The notes below the pieces were generated by a model that had not been told where the DNA came from, made no database searches, and saw only the letters and a program-made list of their open reading frames with translations. From an uncultured Pelagibacteraceae bacterium (GTDB lineage Bacteria > Pseudomonadota > Alphaproteobacteria > Pelagibacterales > Pelagibacteraceae), in contig CACCBF010000003.1 in the NCBI GenBank assembly GCA_902544135.1, positions 88,664 to 152,663 on the forward strand: DNA of 64,000 bases, given 5' to 3'. This document shows positions 18,457-27,525 of the stretch, piece by piece. The position numbers and the translations under genes are program-made. Each line of letters begins with the position of its first letter. Position 1 is the first letter of the stretch.

Positions 18457-19032
18457 CTATTGACTCCAAATCCTTCTTAAAATTTCTTCTCTACCACATG
18501 CCTTTTTGTATCTTAAATACCTTTCTAGCTTAATCTTATAAAAGTCCTGATGATACTCTTCAGCTCTATAAAATTTTTCAAAACTTCGAATGTATGTAAC
18601 AACTTTTTTGTTAAATCTGTTTTCTAATTCTTTAATATCTTTTTCTATTAATTTCTTTTCATTAGTGTTTTGATAAAATGTAACAGATCTGTAGCTATAA
18701 CCTTTGTCACAAAACTGTCCGTAAGAGTCAAACGGATCTATATTAATCCAAAAATTTTCAAGTAACTTTTCATATGAAATAATTTTTTTATTATAGACAA
18801 CTTCTACCACCTCAAAGTGACCGGTATTTCCATATGTCACCTCTTTGTATGTTGGGTTCTCAGTAACTCCACCTGAATAACCTGAAATTACTTCTTCTAC
18901 ACCATTTAACTTTTCAAAAGACTCTTCCATACACCAAAAACAACCACCAGCAAAATATGCTTTATCTTTTTGAGCTGAATATGAATAATTGATATTATTA
19001 AGAATTATAAAAATTATTATAAAATATCTCAT
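18457..19032 (-). CDS. msrA: Peptide methionine-(S)-S-oxide reductase
   Basis: 'YFAGGCFWCMEESFEKLNGVEEVISGYSGG', 'NPTYKEVTYGNTGHFEVVEVVY', N-terminal signal-like sequence. Confidence 0.95.
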   Translation of the reverse strand: MRYFIIIFIILNNINYSYSAQKDKAYFAGGCFWCMEESFEKLNGVEEVISGYSGGVTENPTYKEVTYGNTGHFEVVEVVYNKKIISYEKLLENFWINIDPFDSYGQFCDKGYSYRSVTFYQNTNEKKLIEKDIKELENRFNKKVVTYIRSFEKFYRAEEYHQDFYKIKLERYLRYKKACGREEILRRIWSQ

Positions 19033-19074
19033 TAAATATCATAAACAAAATTGTTATGATAAGTCCATTGTATT

Positions 19075-19105
19075 AAAGGTAGCCAATTTAAAATAGGCTA
19101 CCTTT
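19075..19105 (-). terminator. Hairpin downstream of formate dehydrogenase gene
   Basis: Perfect 10-bp inverted repeat aaaggtagcc ... ggctaccttt between the fdh stop and the msrA start. Confidence 0.65.
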
Positions 19106-19123
19106 AATAACTTGATTTAAGAA

Positions 19124-20323
19124 TTATTTTTTTTTGTATTTCGCTGCTTCTTCAGATCCACCAGTAGCTGACCCTTTACTGTATGAGTGAGCTCCCATAC
19201 CAGCTAACTGACCATCTTTGACAATTAAATACTGATTTCTAATTTCTTTTCCATCGAAGAAACATTCTAATATCTCTCTAACACCATCTGCATATCTTGA
19301 TTGTGCAGTTAAAGATGTACCAGAAGTGTGAGGTGTCATACCGTGGTTCGGCATACTTCTCCACACATGATCATTTGGTGCAGGTTGTGGGAACCAAACA
19401 TCACCAGCATAACCACTTAGCTGACCACTCTTAAGAGCTTTTGCAATTGCATCTCGATTACAAATTTTTCCTCGAGCTGTATTAACAATGTAAGCACCCT
19501 TCTTCATCTTGCTTATCATAGCATCATCAAATAAGTTTTCTGTTTCTGGATGAAGTGGACAATTGATTGTTACAACGTCACAAACTTTAACCATTGATTC
19601 TACAGTTTCATGAAATGTTAAATTAAGCTCTTTTTCAACACTCTCAGGCAATCTGTGTCTATCAAAATAATGCAAATGTGTATCAAATGGTTTCATTTTT
19701 CTTAATGCATCTAAGCCTATTCTTCCAGCTGCAACTGTTCCAATATGCATACCTTCAACATCATAAGATCTTTGAACAGCATCAGCAATATTCCAACCAC
19801 CTTCATTAACGATTCTGTGTTGGTTATGATAATCTCTAACCATTGACACAATCATCATCACAATATGCTCAGCAACTGACCTTGAATTACAATAAGTTAC
19901 TTCAACGACATCAATTTTGTTATCCATTGCTGCTTGTAAATCAACATGGTCTGAGCCGATACCTGCCGTTATTGCCATTTTTAAATTTTTAGCTTTAGCT
20001 ATTCTTTCTTTGGTTAAGTAGTAAGGAAAAAAAGGTTGAGATATAACTATATCTGCATCAACTATATGTTTATCAGCCTCACAACCATCTCCATCTTTAC
20101 TATTTGTAACAACAAATTCATGTCCGTTACTTTCTAAAAATTTTCTTAAACCAAGTTCACCAGAAACACATCCTAGTAACTGGCCTGGCGTATAATCTCT
20201 TCCTTTAGGTGATGGAAGTGTCATACCATCCGGATACTTATCTATTTTTGGAAGTTCCGATAAAGCATATGATTTTGGCATCCCTCCCTTTGGGTCATCA
20301 TATAAGATACATAATATTTTCAT
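19124..20323 (-). CDS. fdh: NAD-dependent formate dehydrogenase (D-2-hydroxyacid dehydrogenase fold)
   Basis: 399 aa; 'ITAGIGSDHVDLQAA', 'EVTYCNSRSVAEHIVMMI', 'HIGTVAAGRIGLDALRKMKPFDTHLHYFDRHRL', 'TPHTSGTSLTAQSRYADG'; strong SD cagaggag upstream of ATG. Confidence 0.94.
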   Translation of the reverse strand: MKILCILYDDPKGGMPKSYALSELPKIDKYPDGMTLPSPKGRDYTPGQLLGCVSGELGLRKFLESNGHEFVVTNSKDGDGCEADKHIVDADIVISQPFFPYYLTKERIAKAKNLKMAITAGIGSDHVDLQAAMDNKIDVVEVTYCNSRSVAEHIVMMIVSMVRDYHNQHRIVNEGGWNIADAVQRSYDVEGMHIGTVAAGRIGLDALRKMKPFDTHLHYFDRHRLPESVEKELNLTFHETVESMVKVCDVVTINCPLHPETENLFDDAMISKMKKGAYIVNTARGKICNRDAIAKALKSGQLSGYAGDVWFPQPAPNDHVWRSMPNHGMTPHTSGTSLTAQSRYADGVREILECFFDGKEIRNQYLIVKDGQLAGMGAHSYSKGSATGGSEEAAKYKKK

Positions 20324-20391
20324 TAAATCTCCTCTGTAATTTAAATTAAATTATTACATCTAACCCTATTTTTAAGGATCAAGCAAATAAA

Positions 20392-20856
20392 TTATTTTCT
20401 ACTTGGATATTTTTTTTTTAAAATAAAACGATTAATTACTATCGCAAAAACTAAAATTATAACTGAGCCAGTTATCACTGGGCTAAAAAGATAATCAATT
20501 GAGACACTACCAATTATGACAATAATTGGGTTCCCTCCTGCAGGTGGATGAGTAACATTAAACAATATCATTAAACCAACCCCTAAACCTACAGCTAAAG
20601 GGATTATCAAAAATATTGGAAGTGGGACTAGATATAGAAAAAATAATCCTACTAAAGTAGTTGTGAAGTGTCCAAAAAAAACATTTTTGGGTTGAGCGAA
20701 CGGACTTTCGGGATATCCAAATAACAAAACCATCGATGATCCAAATGAGGCTAGTAAAAAAATACCCATTTCAGTTTTGTAAGTTAGCCCAGTTAGTGCG
20801 CCAATTGTAATTATTGAAAATAAACCAGCTAAGAAAGATTGTTTGATATTACTCAT
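20392..20856 (-). CDS. HPP family membrane protein
   Basis: 'FGSSMVLLFGYPESPFAQPKNVFFGHFTTTLVGLFFLYLV...NVTHPPAGGNPIIV' typical of the HPP family. Confidence 0.88.
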   Translation of the reverse strand: MSNIKQSFLAGLFSIITIGALTGLTYKTEMGIFLLASFGSSMVLLFGYPESPFAQPKNVFFGHFTTTLVGLFFLYLVPLPIFLIIPLAVGLGVGLMILFNVTHPPAGGNPIIVIIGSVSIDYLFSPVITGSVIILVFAIVINRFILKKKYPSRK

Positions 20857-20861
20857 AAAAG

Positions 20862-21260
20862 TTAGTTTGATACTATTTTTTTAAGAGCTTTAAAAGGTAA
20901 TAATATACAATCTTTTCGGGCAAAGTTCTCTTTAATAAACAAATTTGAAAATAATTTTAGATTATCATTAAAATTTTTTTTATCTTTATTAAAGAATAAT
21001 TTTGCATCATCACATAACTTAACAATTTTATCTTTTTTGCTATTTATAGAAATCATTGAAAGTAGACTCGCGGATGCTTGGCAATATATACAAGAAGCTG
21101 TTTGATAACCAAAATTAATTATCTTATCTTCTTTTATTATCAATTTTATTTGAATTTCATCTCCGCATATAGAATTTTTTAATTTTGAATAGTGAGTATG
21201 ATTTTTAATATCCTTATTATTTTTTGAATTAGCTGCAATATTTATTATTTCTAAATTCAT
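20862..21260 (-). CDS. Iron-sulfur cluster assembly scaffold (IscU/SufU-like)
   Basis: 'HTHYSKLKNSICGDEIQIKLIIKEDKIINFGYQTASCIYCQASASLLSM' with a third Cys near the C-terminus (RKDCILLPF). Confidence 0.8.
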   Translation of the reverse strand: MNLEIINIAANSKNNKDIKNHTHYSKLKNSICGDEIQIKLIIKEDKIINFGYQTASCIYCQASASLLSMISINSKKDKIVKLCDDAKLFFNKDKKNFNDNLKLFSNLFIKENFARKDCILLPFKALKKIVSN

Positions 21261-21398
21261 ATAATTATTTATATATTATAAAGTATAATCTTTACCGATA
21301 CCTTTTAAATATTAAAAAACATCAAAAAAGGAAAGATTCTTTTTCCACAATATTTATTTTTGTTGTACTTGAAACTAAATAGAATTAAATACCTATAA

Positions 21399-22304
21399 AT
21401 GTTAGAACTTAAAAATGAAAAAATAGCAGTTCCTATTGTATTATTTGCAGGTCTTATCTGGTCATTTGGTCCGCTAGTCGTAAGATATATGGATGATCCT
21501 AATCTAGTGCCGTGGCAGTATATCTTCGGAAGGGGTTTAACGATTTTTATTCTTTTAAATCTTTATTTATATTTTGAGGAAGGTCTAAATTTTTATAAAA
21601 ATTATAAAAAGGTGGGTAAATCAGGGATAATTGGTGGTTGCGGGTTAGGTGTGGCTATGATTTCATTTATTTACTCAATAACAAATACTAGTGCAGCAAT
21701 CACTTTGTTATGTTTAGCTGCGATGCCTTTTTTTACTGCTTTACTTGCATTCCTCTTTTTAAAAGAAAAAATTACCTTAAATGTATGGATTTCAATATTT
21801 ATTGCTACAGTAGGAATTGTAATTATGGCTGTTGGAAATAATGAAAAAAATTCGATTGTAGGATTTATTTTTGGTATCACATCTTCTATTGGTTTCTCAA
21901 TATTTTCTGTGACTTTAAGATGGAGAAAAGAAACTCCCAAGTTTACTACAGTAGCTATTGCTGGTTTGTTTTGTTTTGTTATAGCTGCCTCAGTAATACT
22001 ACTCAAAAACCAACCGTTTTTTTCAACGAGTTATAACTCATCATTGTTCTCTCTTCATGGAACTTTGGTGTGTATTGGAATGATTTTATATGCAATTGGA
22101 TCAAAAGCAATTCCTGCAGCAGAGTTGACTTTACTATCATTGACCGAAGTAATTGGTGGAATTTTTTGGGTTTGGTTACCACTATTTGGTATAAATGAAA
22201 TTCCTACAACAAACACAATTGTTGGTGGATTTTTTCTTTTTATTTCTCTTTTTTATTACAGTTTAATAATGAGATGGAATAAAAGATACATAGCATTAAA
22301 TTAA
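21399..22304 (+). CDS. EamA/DMT family transporter
   Basis: 301 aa polytopic; 'LTLLSLTEVIGGIFWVWLPLFGINEIPTTNTIVGGFFLF'. Confidence 0.88.
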   Translation: MLELKNEKIAVPIVLFAGLIWSFGPLVVRYMDDPNLVPWQYIFGRGLTIFILLNLYLYFEEGLNFYKNYKKVGKSGIIGGCGLGVAMISFIYSITNTSAAITLLCLAAMPFFTALLAFLFLKEKITLNVWISIFIATVGIVIMAVGNNEKNSIVGFIFGITSSIGFSIFSVTLRWRKETPKFTTVAIAGLFCFVIAASVILLKNQPFFSTSYNSSLFSLHGTLVCIGMILYAIGSKAIPAAELTLLSLTEVIGGIFWVWLPLFGINEIPTTNTIVGGFFLFISLFYYSLIMRWNKRYIALN

Positions 22305-22350
22305 AATTTCATTGAAAAAAAAAATATTATATCACTAGTCATTTGATGAA

Positions 22351-23466
22351 ATGGACAAAAAAAATATAGTAGTTAATAGTTGGAATGAGTGGGATCCACT
22401 AAAACATGTAATAGTGGGTAGGGCAGATGGTACTTGTATACCTGCACCCGAACCAGCTTTAGACGCAAAAGTTCCAGAGGACTCGGACATGAAAGGAAAA
22501 TTTGGTCCAAGAACGAAAGATTCAATAGATAAAGCAAACGAACTATTAAATAATTTTTCAAATGTTTTAGAAAAAAGGGGTATCAAAGTCGATAGACCAG
22601 AACCAATTAATTTTAACCAAAAAATTTCTACACCAGATTGGAAAGCAGAAACAATGTTTGGCTGTATGCCTCCAAGGGATGTTCTCCTAACAGTAGGAAA
22701 TGAAATCTTAGAAGCTACGATGAGCTATAGATGTAGATGGTTTGAATATTTATGTTATCGACCTCTTTTAAAAAAGTATTATGAGGAGGACTTAAATATG
22801 AGACATGAGTCTGCTCCAAAGCCAAGATTGACTGATGCTGATTATAGAAAAGATTATTTGTCAGATAAAATTGGCATACAAAAGAGACTTCAATGGACTG
22901 AAGAAAAATTTTTTGTAACTACTGAGGAGGAACCTTTATTTGATGCTGCAGATGTCCTAAGATTTGGAAAAGATTTAATAGTTCAACATGGGTTTACTAC
23001 AAATTTAAAAGGTATAGATTGGCTAAAAAGACATTATAAAGACCATAGAGTTCACGCTGTAAACTTTCCAGGGGACCCATATCCAATACATATAGATGCT
23101 ACTTTTACTCCTATTAAAGAAGGATTGATAATTAATAACCCTCAAAGAAGATTACCAAAGGAGCAAAGAAAACTTTTTGAGAAAAATGGATGGGAAATAA
23201 TTGATGCTGCCCAACCGGCACACAATGAACCACCACCTCTTTGTTATTCCTCAGTTTGGCTCTCAATGAATGTACTAGTTTTAGATCCAAAAACAGTCTG
23301 TGTAGAAAAAAGTGAAAAATATCAAGCAGAACAACTTGATAAATTAGGGATGGAAGTTATTCCGATTGATTTAAGAGATGCATATGCGTTTGGAGGTGGA
23401 CTTCATTGTTCTACAGCAGACGTGTTTAGAGAAGGGGATTTAAAAGATTATTTTCCAAAACAATAA
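22351..23466 (+). CDS. Glycine amidinotransferase-like (AGAT/inosamine amidinotransferase family)
   Basis: 371 aa; 'NSWNEWDPLKHVIVGRADGTCIPAPEPA', 'EPLFDAADVLRFGKDLIV', 'PIHIDATFTPI', catalytic-Cys motif 'GGGLHCSTADV'. Confidence 0.9.
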   Translation: MDKKNIVVNSWNEWDPLKHVIVGRADGTCIPAPEPALDAKVPEDSDMKGKFGPRTKDSIDKANELLNNFSNVLEKRGIKVDRPEPINFNQKISTPDWKAETMFGCMPPRDVLLTVGNEILEATMSYRCRWFEYLCYRPLLKKYYEEDLNMRHESAPKPRLTDADYRKDYLSDKIGIQKRLQWTEEKFFVTTEEEPLFDAADVLRFGKDLIVQHGFTTNLKGIDWLKRHYKDHRVHAVNFPGDPYPIHIDATFTPIKEGLIINNPQRRLPKEQRKLFEKNGWEIIDAAQPAHNEPPPLCYSSVWLSMNVLVLDPKTVCVEKSEKYQAEQLDKLGMEVIPIDLRDAYAFGGGLHCSTADVFREGDLKDYFPKQ

Positions 23467-23481
23467 ACAAATTAATTTTTT

Positions 23482-24258
23482 TTAGTTTTCTTTCGATTTG
23501 TCGATATCAAATTTTTCCAATTGGCTTAAAGAGCTTTTGGTATTATCATTTAAATTTTCGAATTTAGCACGTCTTTCCATCTCTTTTTGTAACAATTTTT
23601 GCTCTCTTCTCATTTCTTCTTGTTCCTTTAGTTTTTGATCTCTATCGAATTTGTCTTCCCATTCTCTAATTTTTATATATTCAATTTCTTTCTCTTTATC
23701 TTCCAATTCTTTTAATCTTTTTAATTCTCTATTTTTACGTCTTTGATCTTTAAGATCTCTTTGGTATAATTCATCTTCTCTTACTTTTAAGTCAATATCT
23801 TTTCTATTTTGTTCTTCTTCTCGTGTTTTTAATTGCTTTTCTTTTTCTCTTAATTCTTTTGCTACCAGAACTAATTCTTCATCTTTCCTAACCAATCTTT
23901 CACTCTCAATTTTTTGTTTTTCATCTTTTAATTTAATTTCTTTTTCTTTTAATCTAATTTCATCTTCGCTTGTTTTTAGTTTATTATTTTCTTTATTCAA
24001 TTTGTCTTCCCAGGCTTTTAAATCTTTTTTTTCTTTTAAAAGTGAATTTCTTTCCTCAAGTTTCTGTAATTTTATTGCCTTAATTTTGTTTTGTTCTTTA
24101 TTTTTTTTATAATTTGTTATTGCAGAGGCAATAGATTTTGTAGTAAAGGAAGCAATCTTTGACAGTCCAAGCTTTTCTCTACCTATTCTAGTCCGAGCTT
24201 TTTTTTTTGTTTTCATTTGTAAAAACTTTATTTCACTAGAGAAATAATTATTATTCAA
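23482..24258 (-). CDS. Lys/Glu-rich coiled-coil protein of unknown function
   Basis: 258 aa, almost entirely K/E/L/R heptad-like helix ('LKEKEKQLKTREEEQNRKDIDLKVREDEL'); real start may be the internal MKTKKKARTRIGREK. Confidence 0.65.
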   Translation of the reverse strand: MNNNYFSSEIKFLQMKTKKKARTRIGREKLGLSKIASFTTKSIASAITNYKKNKEQNKIKAIKLQKLEERNSLLKEKKDLKAWEDKLNKENNKLKTSEDEIRLKEKEIKLKDEKQKIESERLVRKDEELVLVAKELREKEKQLKTREEEQNRKDIDLKVREDELYQRDLKDQRRKNRELKRLKELEDKEKEIEYIKIREWEDKFDRDQKLKEQEEMRREQKLLQKEMERRAKFENLNDNTKSSLSQLEKFDIDKSKEN

Positions 24259-24341
24259 TAAAAATTTTTAAAAATATTATTGAAAAATTATGTTTCAAAG
24301 CTACAACCTGAAAGGGATAATTAATTGAGCTGATTATCTTT

Positions 24342-25676
24342 TTAAACTTGTTTACTCTCTTTTTTATATTTTACACCTTTTCTCTCAAGTATTTCTTTAA
24401 CCTTGTCAGAATAAGGCTCTTCAATGTGTTCTGTCGATGGATTTAGCTCAATACCAGCTGGCGTAATTGTTTGGGGCATTGCTACGAATTGAGAGTCTGG
24501 ATTTTCAACAGTTTTTCTTACTTTCATTCTGTACATACCAAAAAAACCAATTACAGAATGAAAAAAAAATAAAAAAACAAAAAATCCATTTGGACCAACT
24601 AAATCCATGAATATCGAGCATAAAAATGGACCACTCATCGCACCTAAACCAAATACAAATTGAAGACCCGCTCCAGCAGCCACAAATTTTTCTTTTGGAA
24701 TGAAATCATTAGTATGTGCTAAAATTAAAGAAAACATTGGCAAACTACAAAATGAAAATAGAACCAAAAAAATATAGAACCAGGTTTTACTTGTTGCAAG
24801 TCCACCTGGTAAATACATTTGTTTAGTAACTAAAATTGTTATAATTGCAAAAGCTGCTGCACCAAAACTAGAAAAAACTATTACTTTTCTTCTATCATAC
24901 ATATCTGATATTTTTCCTACTGGAAATTGAGAAATAGCTCCAGATATAGCCAACAGAAAAGTTACAATTGAAATCTCTAATATAGTAAAATTCATTGAGG
25001 TCGCGTACACAGCTAATAGGGTAAATAGTGCAGCCTGTATAGTTCCATAAAAAAAAGAACTTACGATTCCAAAAGGGGATGACTCATAGAGATCTTTGAG
25101 TGTCATAACTTTAATTCTTTTAAATGTTGGTGGTTTTTTTTTAGTTAGCAAAATGGGAATTAATGCAATTGATGTAATTACAGAAACTAGAATAAAAGGT
25201 TCAAAATTTAAAGGACTGCTAAAGTTTAGTAAAAACATCCCGATTCCCATTGTTCCATAAAGTATGACCATATAGATCGACAAAACACTTCCTCTATTTT
25301 TATTACTTGATCTATCGTTAAGCCAGCTTTCAGCAACTGTATAGATACAAACCATACTTATCCCAGTCAAAACTCTTAAAAAAAACCACACTAAAGGATT
25401 AACAATTATCGAGTGCATTAAAATTACCAAAGATGATAATGATGCAAATGCAGCAAAAACCCTTATATGCCCGACTCTAGATATAATATTGGGAATAGTT
25501 GCTGCACCTATAAAATAGCCAACAAAATATCCTGACATCATGAAACCAGTTGAGGTTAAGCTAAATTCTTCCTGCACTGCTCTTACTCCCAGGAGAGAAC
25601 CTTGAAAACCGTAGGCCATCATAATACATCCCATACCTAAAAATAGTGCCCAGGAATTTTTTAAAACTTTGTTCAT
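24342..25676 (-). CDS. MFS transporter
   Basis: 444 aa, 12 hydrophobic segments; 'GKISDMYDRRKVIVFSSF' MFS A-like motif; 'GISMVCIYTVAESWLND'. Confidence 0.9.
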   Translation of the reverse strand: MNKVLKNSWALFLGMGCIMMAYGFQGSLLGVRAVQEEFSLTSTGFMMSGYFVGYFIGAATIPNIISRVGHIRVFAAFASLSSLVILMHSIIVNPLVWFFLRVLTGISMVCIYTVAESWLNDRSSNKNRGSVLSIYMVILYGTMGIGMFLLNFSSPLNFEPFILVSVITSIALIPILLTKKKPPTFKRIKVMTLKDLYESSPFGIVSSFFYGTIQAALFTLLAVYATSMNFTILEISIVTFLLAISGAISQFPVGKISDMYDRRKVIVFSSFGAAAFAIITILVTKQMYLPGGLATSKTWFYIFLVLFSFCSLPMFSLILAHTNDFIPKEKFVAAGAGLQFVFGLGAMSGPFLCSIFMDLVGPNGFFVFLFFFHSVIGFFGMYRMKVRKTVENPDSQFVAMPQTITPAGIELNPSTEHIEEPYSDKVKEILERKGVKYKKESKQV

Positions 25677-25732
25677 AAGAAGATTTAACTATTTGCGATG
25701 TATTATTAAATCAAGTCTTAATTGTGACAAAA

Positions 25733-26593
25733 TTAATTTTTTCTTAATTTTAAAAATGAATGTATTGCAATGGTAGTAATTATAATTGCTCCACCCTGGA
25801 GTGTTTCTACACTAGGTTGCTCATTAATAATAACCCAGACCCAAAGAGGGCCAATAATAGTTTCGAGTAAAAAAAAAAGATTAACTTCAGCCGCAGGTAT
25901 AAATCTTGGGGCTATAGTCACAAGTACAAATGGTATTGCAACACACAAAATACACATCAGGGGAACAATAAATAAATCATTATCTATAAGTGTAAAACTT
26001 TCAATAAAAAACAAGGCAAAAAAGGCAACGAATAATTTACCCACAACAGCTGCAGGTACTAAGTTTTTGGTTTTAGCTGATCTAATAGTTATAGCACCTA
26101 AAGCTAAACCAAAGGCAGTTACAAAACCTAAAATATCCCCATAAAAATTTCCAACTCTTAAAGAGTCGAAAAAAATGTAAACGATAGCAAAAAAAGTTAT
26201 TACTATAGAAATTAATGTTTTGCGATCAGGCGACTCTTTTAAAAAAATAGCACTAAGAATTGCGGACAACATTGGTGCAGTTGCGATCATTACAAGAGTA
26301 TTTGCAACATTAGTATTTTGAATTGAAACAACAAAAGTAATATTCGTTATACTAAAGGTTGCAATGTATATTATTCCATGAAAACCAGAATTAAAAAGAA
26401 TCTTAAAGAAATTAAGTTTGTAAATTAACAACATTCCAAAAAAAACAGTAAAAAAAGGTATAATACCTCTATAAAAAACTAGGCCCCAAGTATCAAGATT
26501 TGAAAGCCTTATAAATAATGAATCTGGTGTGATAAACATTACAGCTACAAAAGCAAGCAAAGAGCCTTTTTGCTGATCACTCAAACTTTTCAC
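25733..26593 (-). CDS. EamA/DMT family transporter
   Basis: 286 aa polytopic; 'RFIPAAEVNLFFLLETIIGPLWVWVIINEQPS'. Confidence 0.88.
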   Translation of the reverse strand: MKSLSDQQKGSLLAFVAVMFITPDSLFIRLSNLDTWGLVFYRGIIPFFTVFFGMLLIYKLNFFKILFNSGFHGIIYIATFSITNITFVVSIQNTNVANTLVMIATAPMLSAILSAIFLKESPDRKTLISIVITFFAIVYIFFDSLRVGNFYGDILGFVTAFGLALGAITIRSAKTKNLVPAAVVGKLFVAFFALFFIESFTLIDNDLFIVPLMCILCVAIPFVLVTIAPRFIPAAEVNLFFLLETIIGPLWVWVIINEQPSVETLQGGAIIITTIAIHSFLKLRKN

Positions 26594-27525
26594 GCTTTAA
26601 GTTCTTTCCAAAAAGTTTTAGCAAGATTAATTTTTGAAAGATCATAATAAGTTTTTAACCCAGTAGGAGAGGTAATATTGATATCACCATTAAGCTTTTG
26701 ATCAATAAAGTCGATACCAGCAAAAAAAATATTCTTTTTTTTTAAATCTTTTCCAACAATATTAGATATTTTTTTTTCATTTCTTGTCAAATTTATACTC
26801 ACTGGCTTAGCGCCTTTACTCATATTGCTCAAAAAAGACCCTTTTTTTGGAATTCTAGATATAGCTCCACAAACCTTGCCATTAATTATAAACACCCTTT
26901 TATCGCCATTTTTAATTTTAGGTAAAAATTTTTGACACATGACATATCCATGTTTATTTATAAATTTAATTATAAATTTGGATCTAAAAATTTTGATAAG
27001 ATGAATATCGTTACCGCTGAAACTGTGTATTGGTTTTATAACAATTTTCTTGTTTCTATTAAAAAAACTTCTAATTTCATGAATATCCTGAGTAAATATT
27101 GTTTTAGGCATAAATTTTTGAAAGTTAGTGGAATAAAGTTTTTCAGAAACATTTCTGATTGAAGTTGGATCATTAATAATTTTAACATTATTCTTAATTG
27201 TATCTAAAATGAAAGTAGATGAAATATATTCTAGGTTAAAAGGAGGATCTTGCCTAATTAATACAAATTTACACTTAGAAAGATCTAATTTTTTGTTTTT
27301 TAAGATCTTAAAAAAACTTTTTTTTTTATATTCAAATTTAATAAAAAAACCATTTGCTAAAACTTTTGAGTTTATTATTGATAAATTTTTTGGCTCATAA
27401 TAGAAAATTTTATAATTTTTTTTTTGTATCTCATTCGCTAAAAATATAGTTGTATCTGTCAAAGGGTTGAGACTCGTTGGATGGTTTCCCTGAATAGCAA
27501 CTATTTTATTTGTCATATAATTCAT
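26590..27525 (-). CDS. gshB: Glutathione synthetase
   Basis: 'FVLIRQDPPFNLEYISSTFILD', 'VIKPIHSFSGNDIHLIK', 'FLPKIKNGDKRVFIINGKVCGAISRIP', 'FAGIDFIDQKLNGDINITSPTGLKTYYDL'; overlaps the downstream end of gshA. Confidence 0.9.
   Translation of the reverse strand: MNYMTNKIVAIQGNHPTSLNPLTDTTIFLANEIQKKNYKIFYYEPKNLSIINSKVLANGFFIKFEYKKKSFFKILKNKKLDLSKCKFVLIRQDPPFNLEYISSTFILDTIKNNVKIINDPTSIRNVSEKLYSTNFQKFMPKTIFTQDIHEIRSFFNRNKKIVIKPIHSFSGNDIHLIKIFRSKFIIKFINKHGYVMCQKFLPKIKNGDKRVFIINGKVCGAISRIPKKGSFLSNMSKGAKPVSINLTRNEKKISNIVGKDLKKKNIFFAGIDFIDQKLNGDINITSPTGLKTYYDLSKINLAKTFWKELKA

Noticed and set aside
21261-21398. 138-bp intergenic region as a possible tRNA, sRNA or riboswitch
   Set aside because: No tRNA-like T-loop or acceptor pairing and no known riboswitch core; only a weak TTGTAC-17-TAAATA promoter-like match.
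24240-24290. Possible inverted repeat ttcaata...tattgaa between coiled-coil and MFS genes
   Set aside because: Stem is short, imperfect and almost all A/T; expected by chance in AT-rich intergenic DNA.
26932-27400. Plus-strand ORFs inside gshB (26932-27162, 27209-27400)
   Set aside because: Antisense to a confidently identified gshB; phenylalanine/lysine-rich translations typical of chance AT-rich ORFs.
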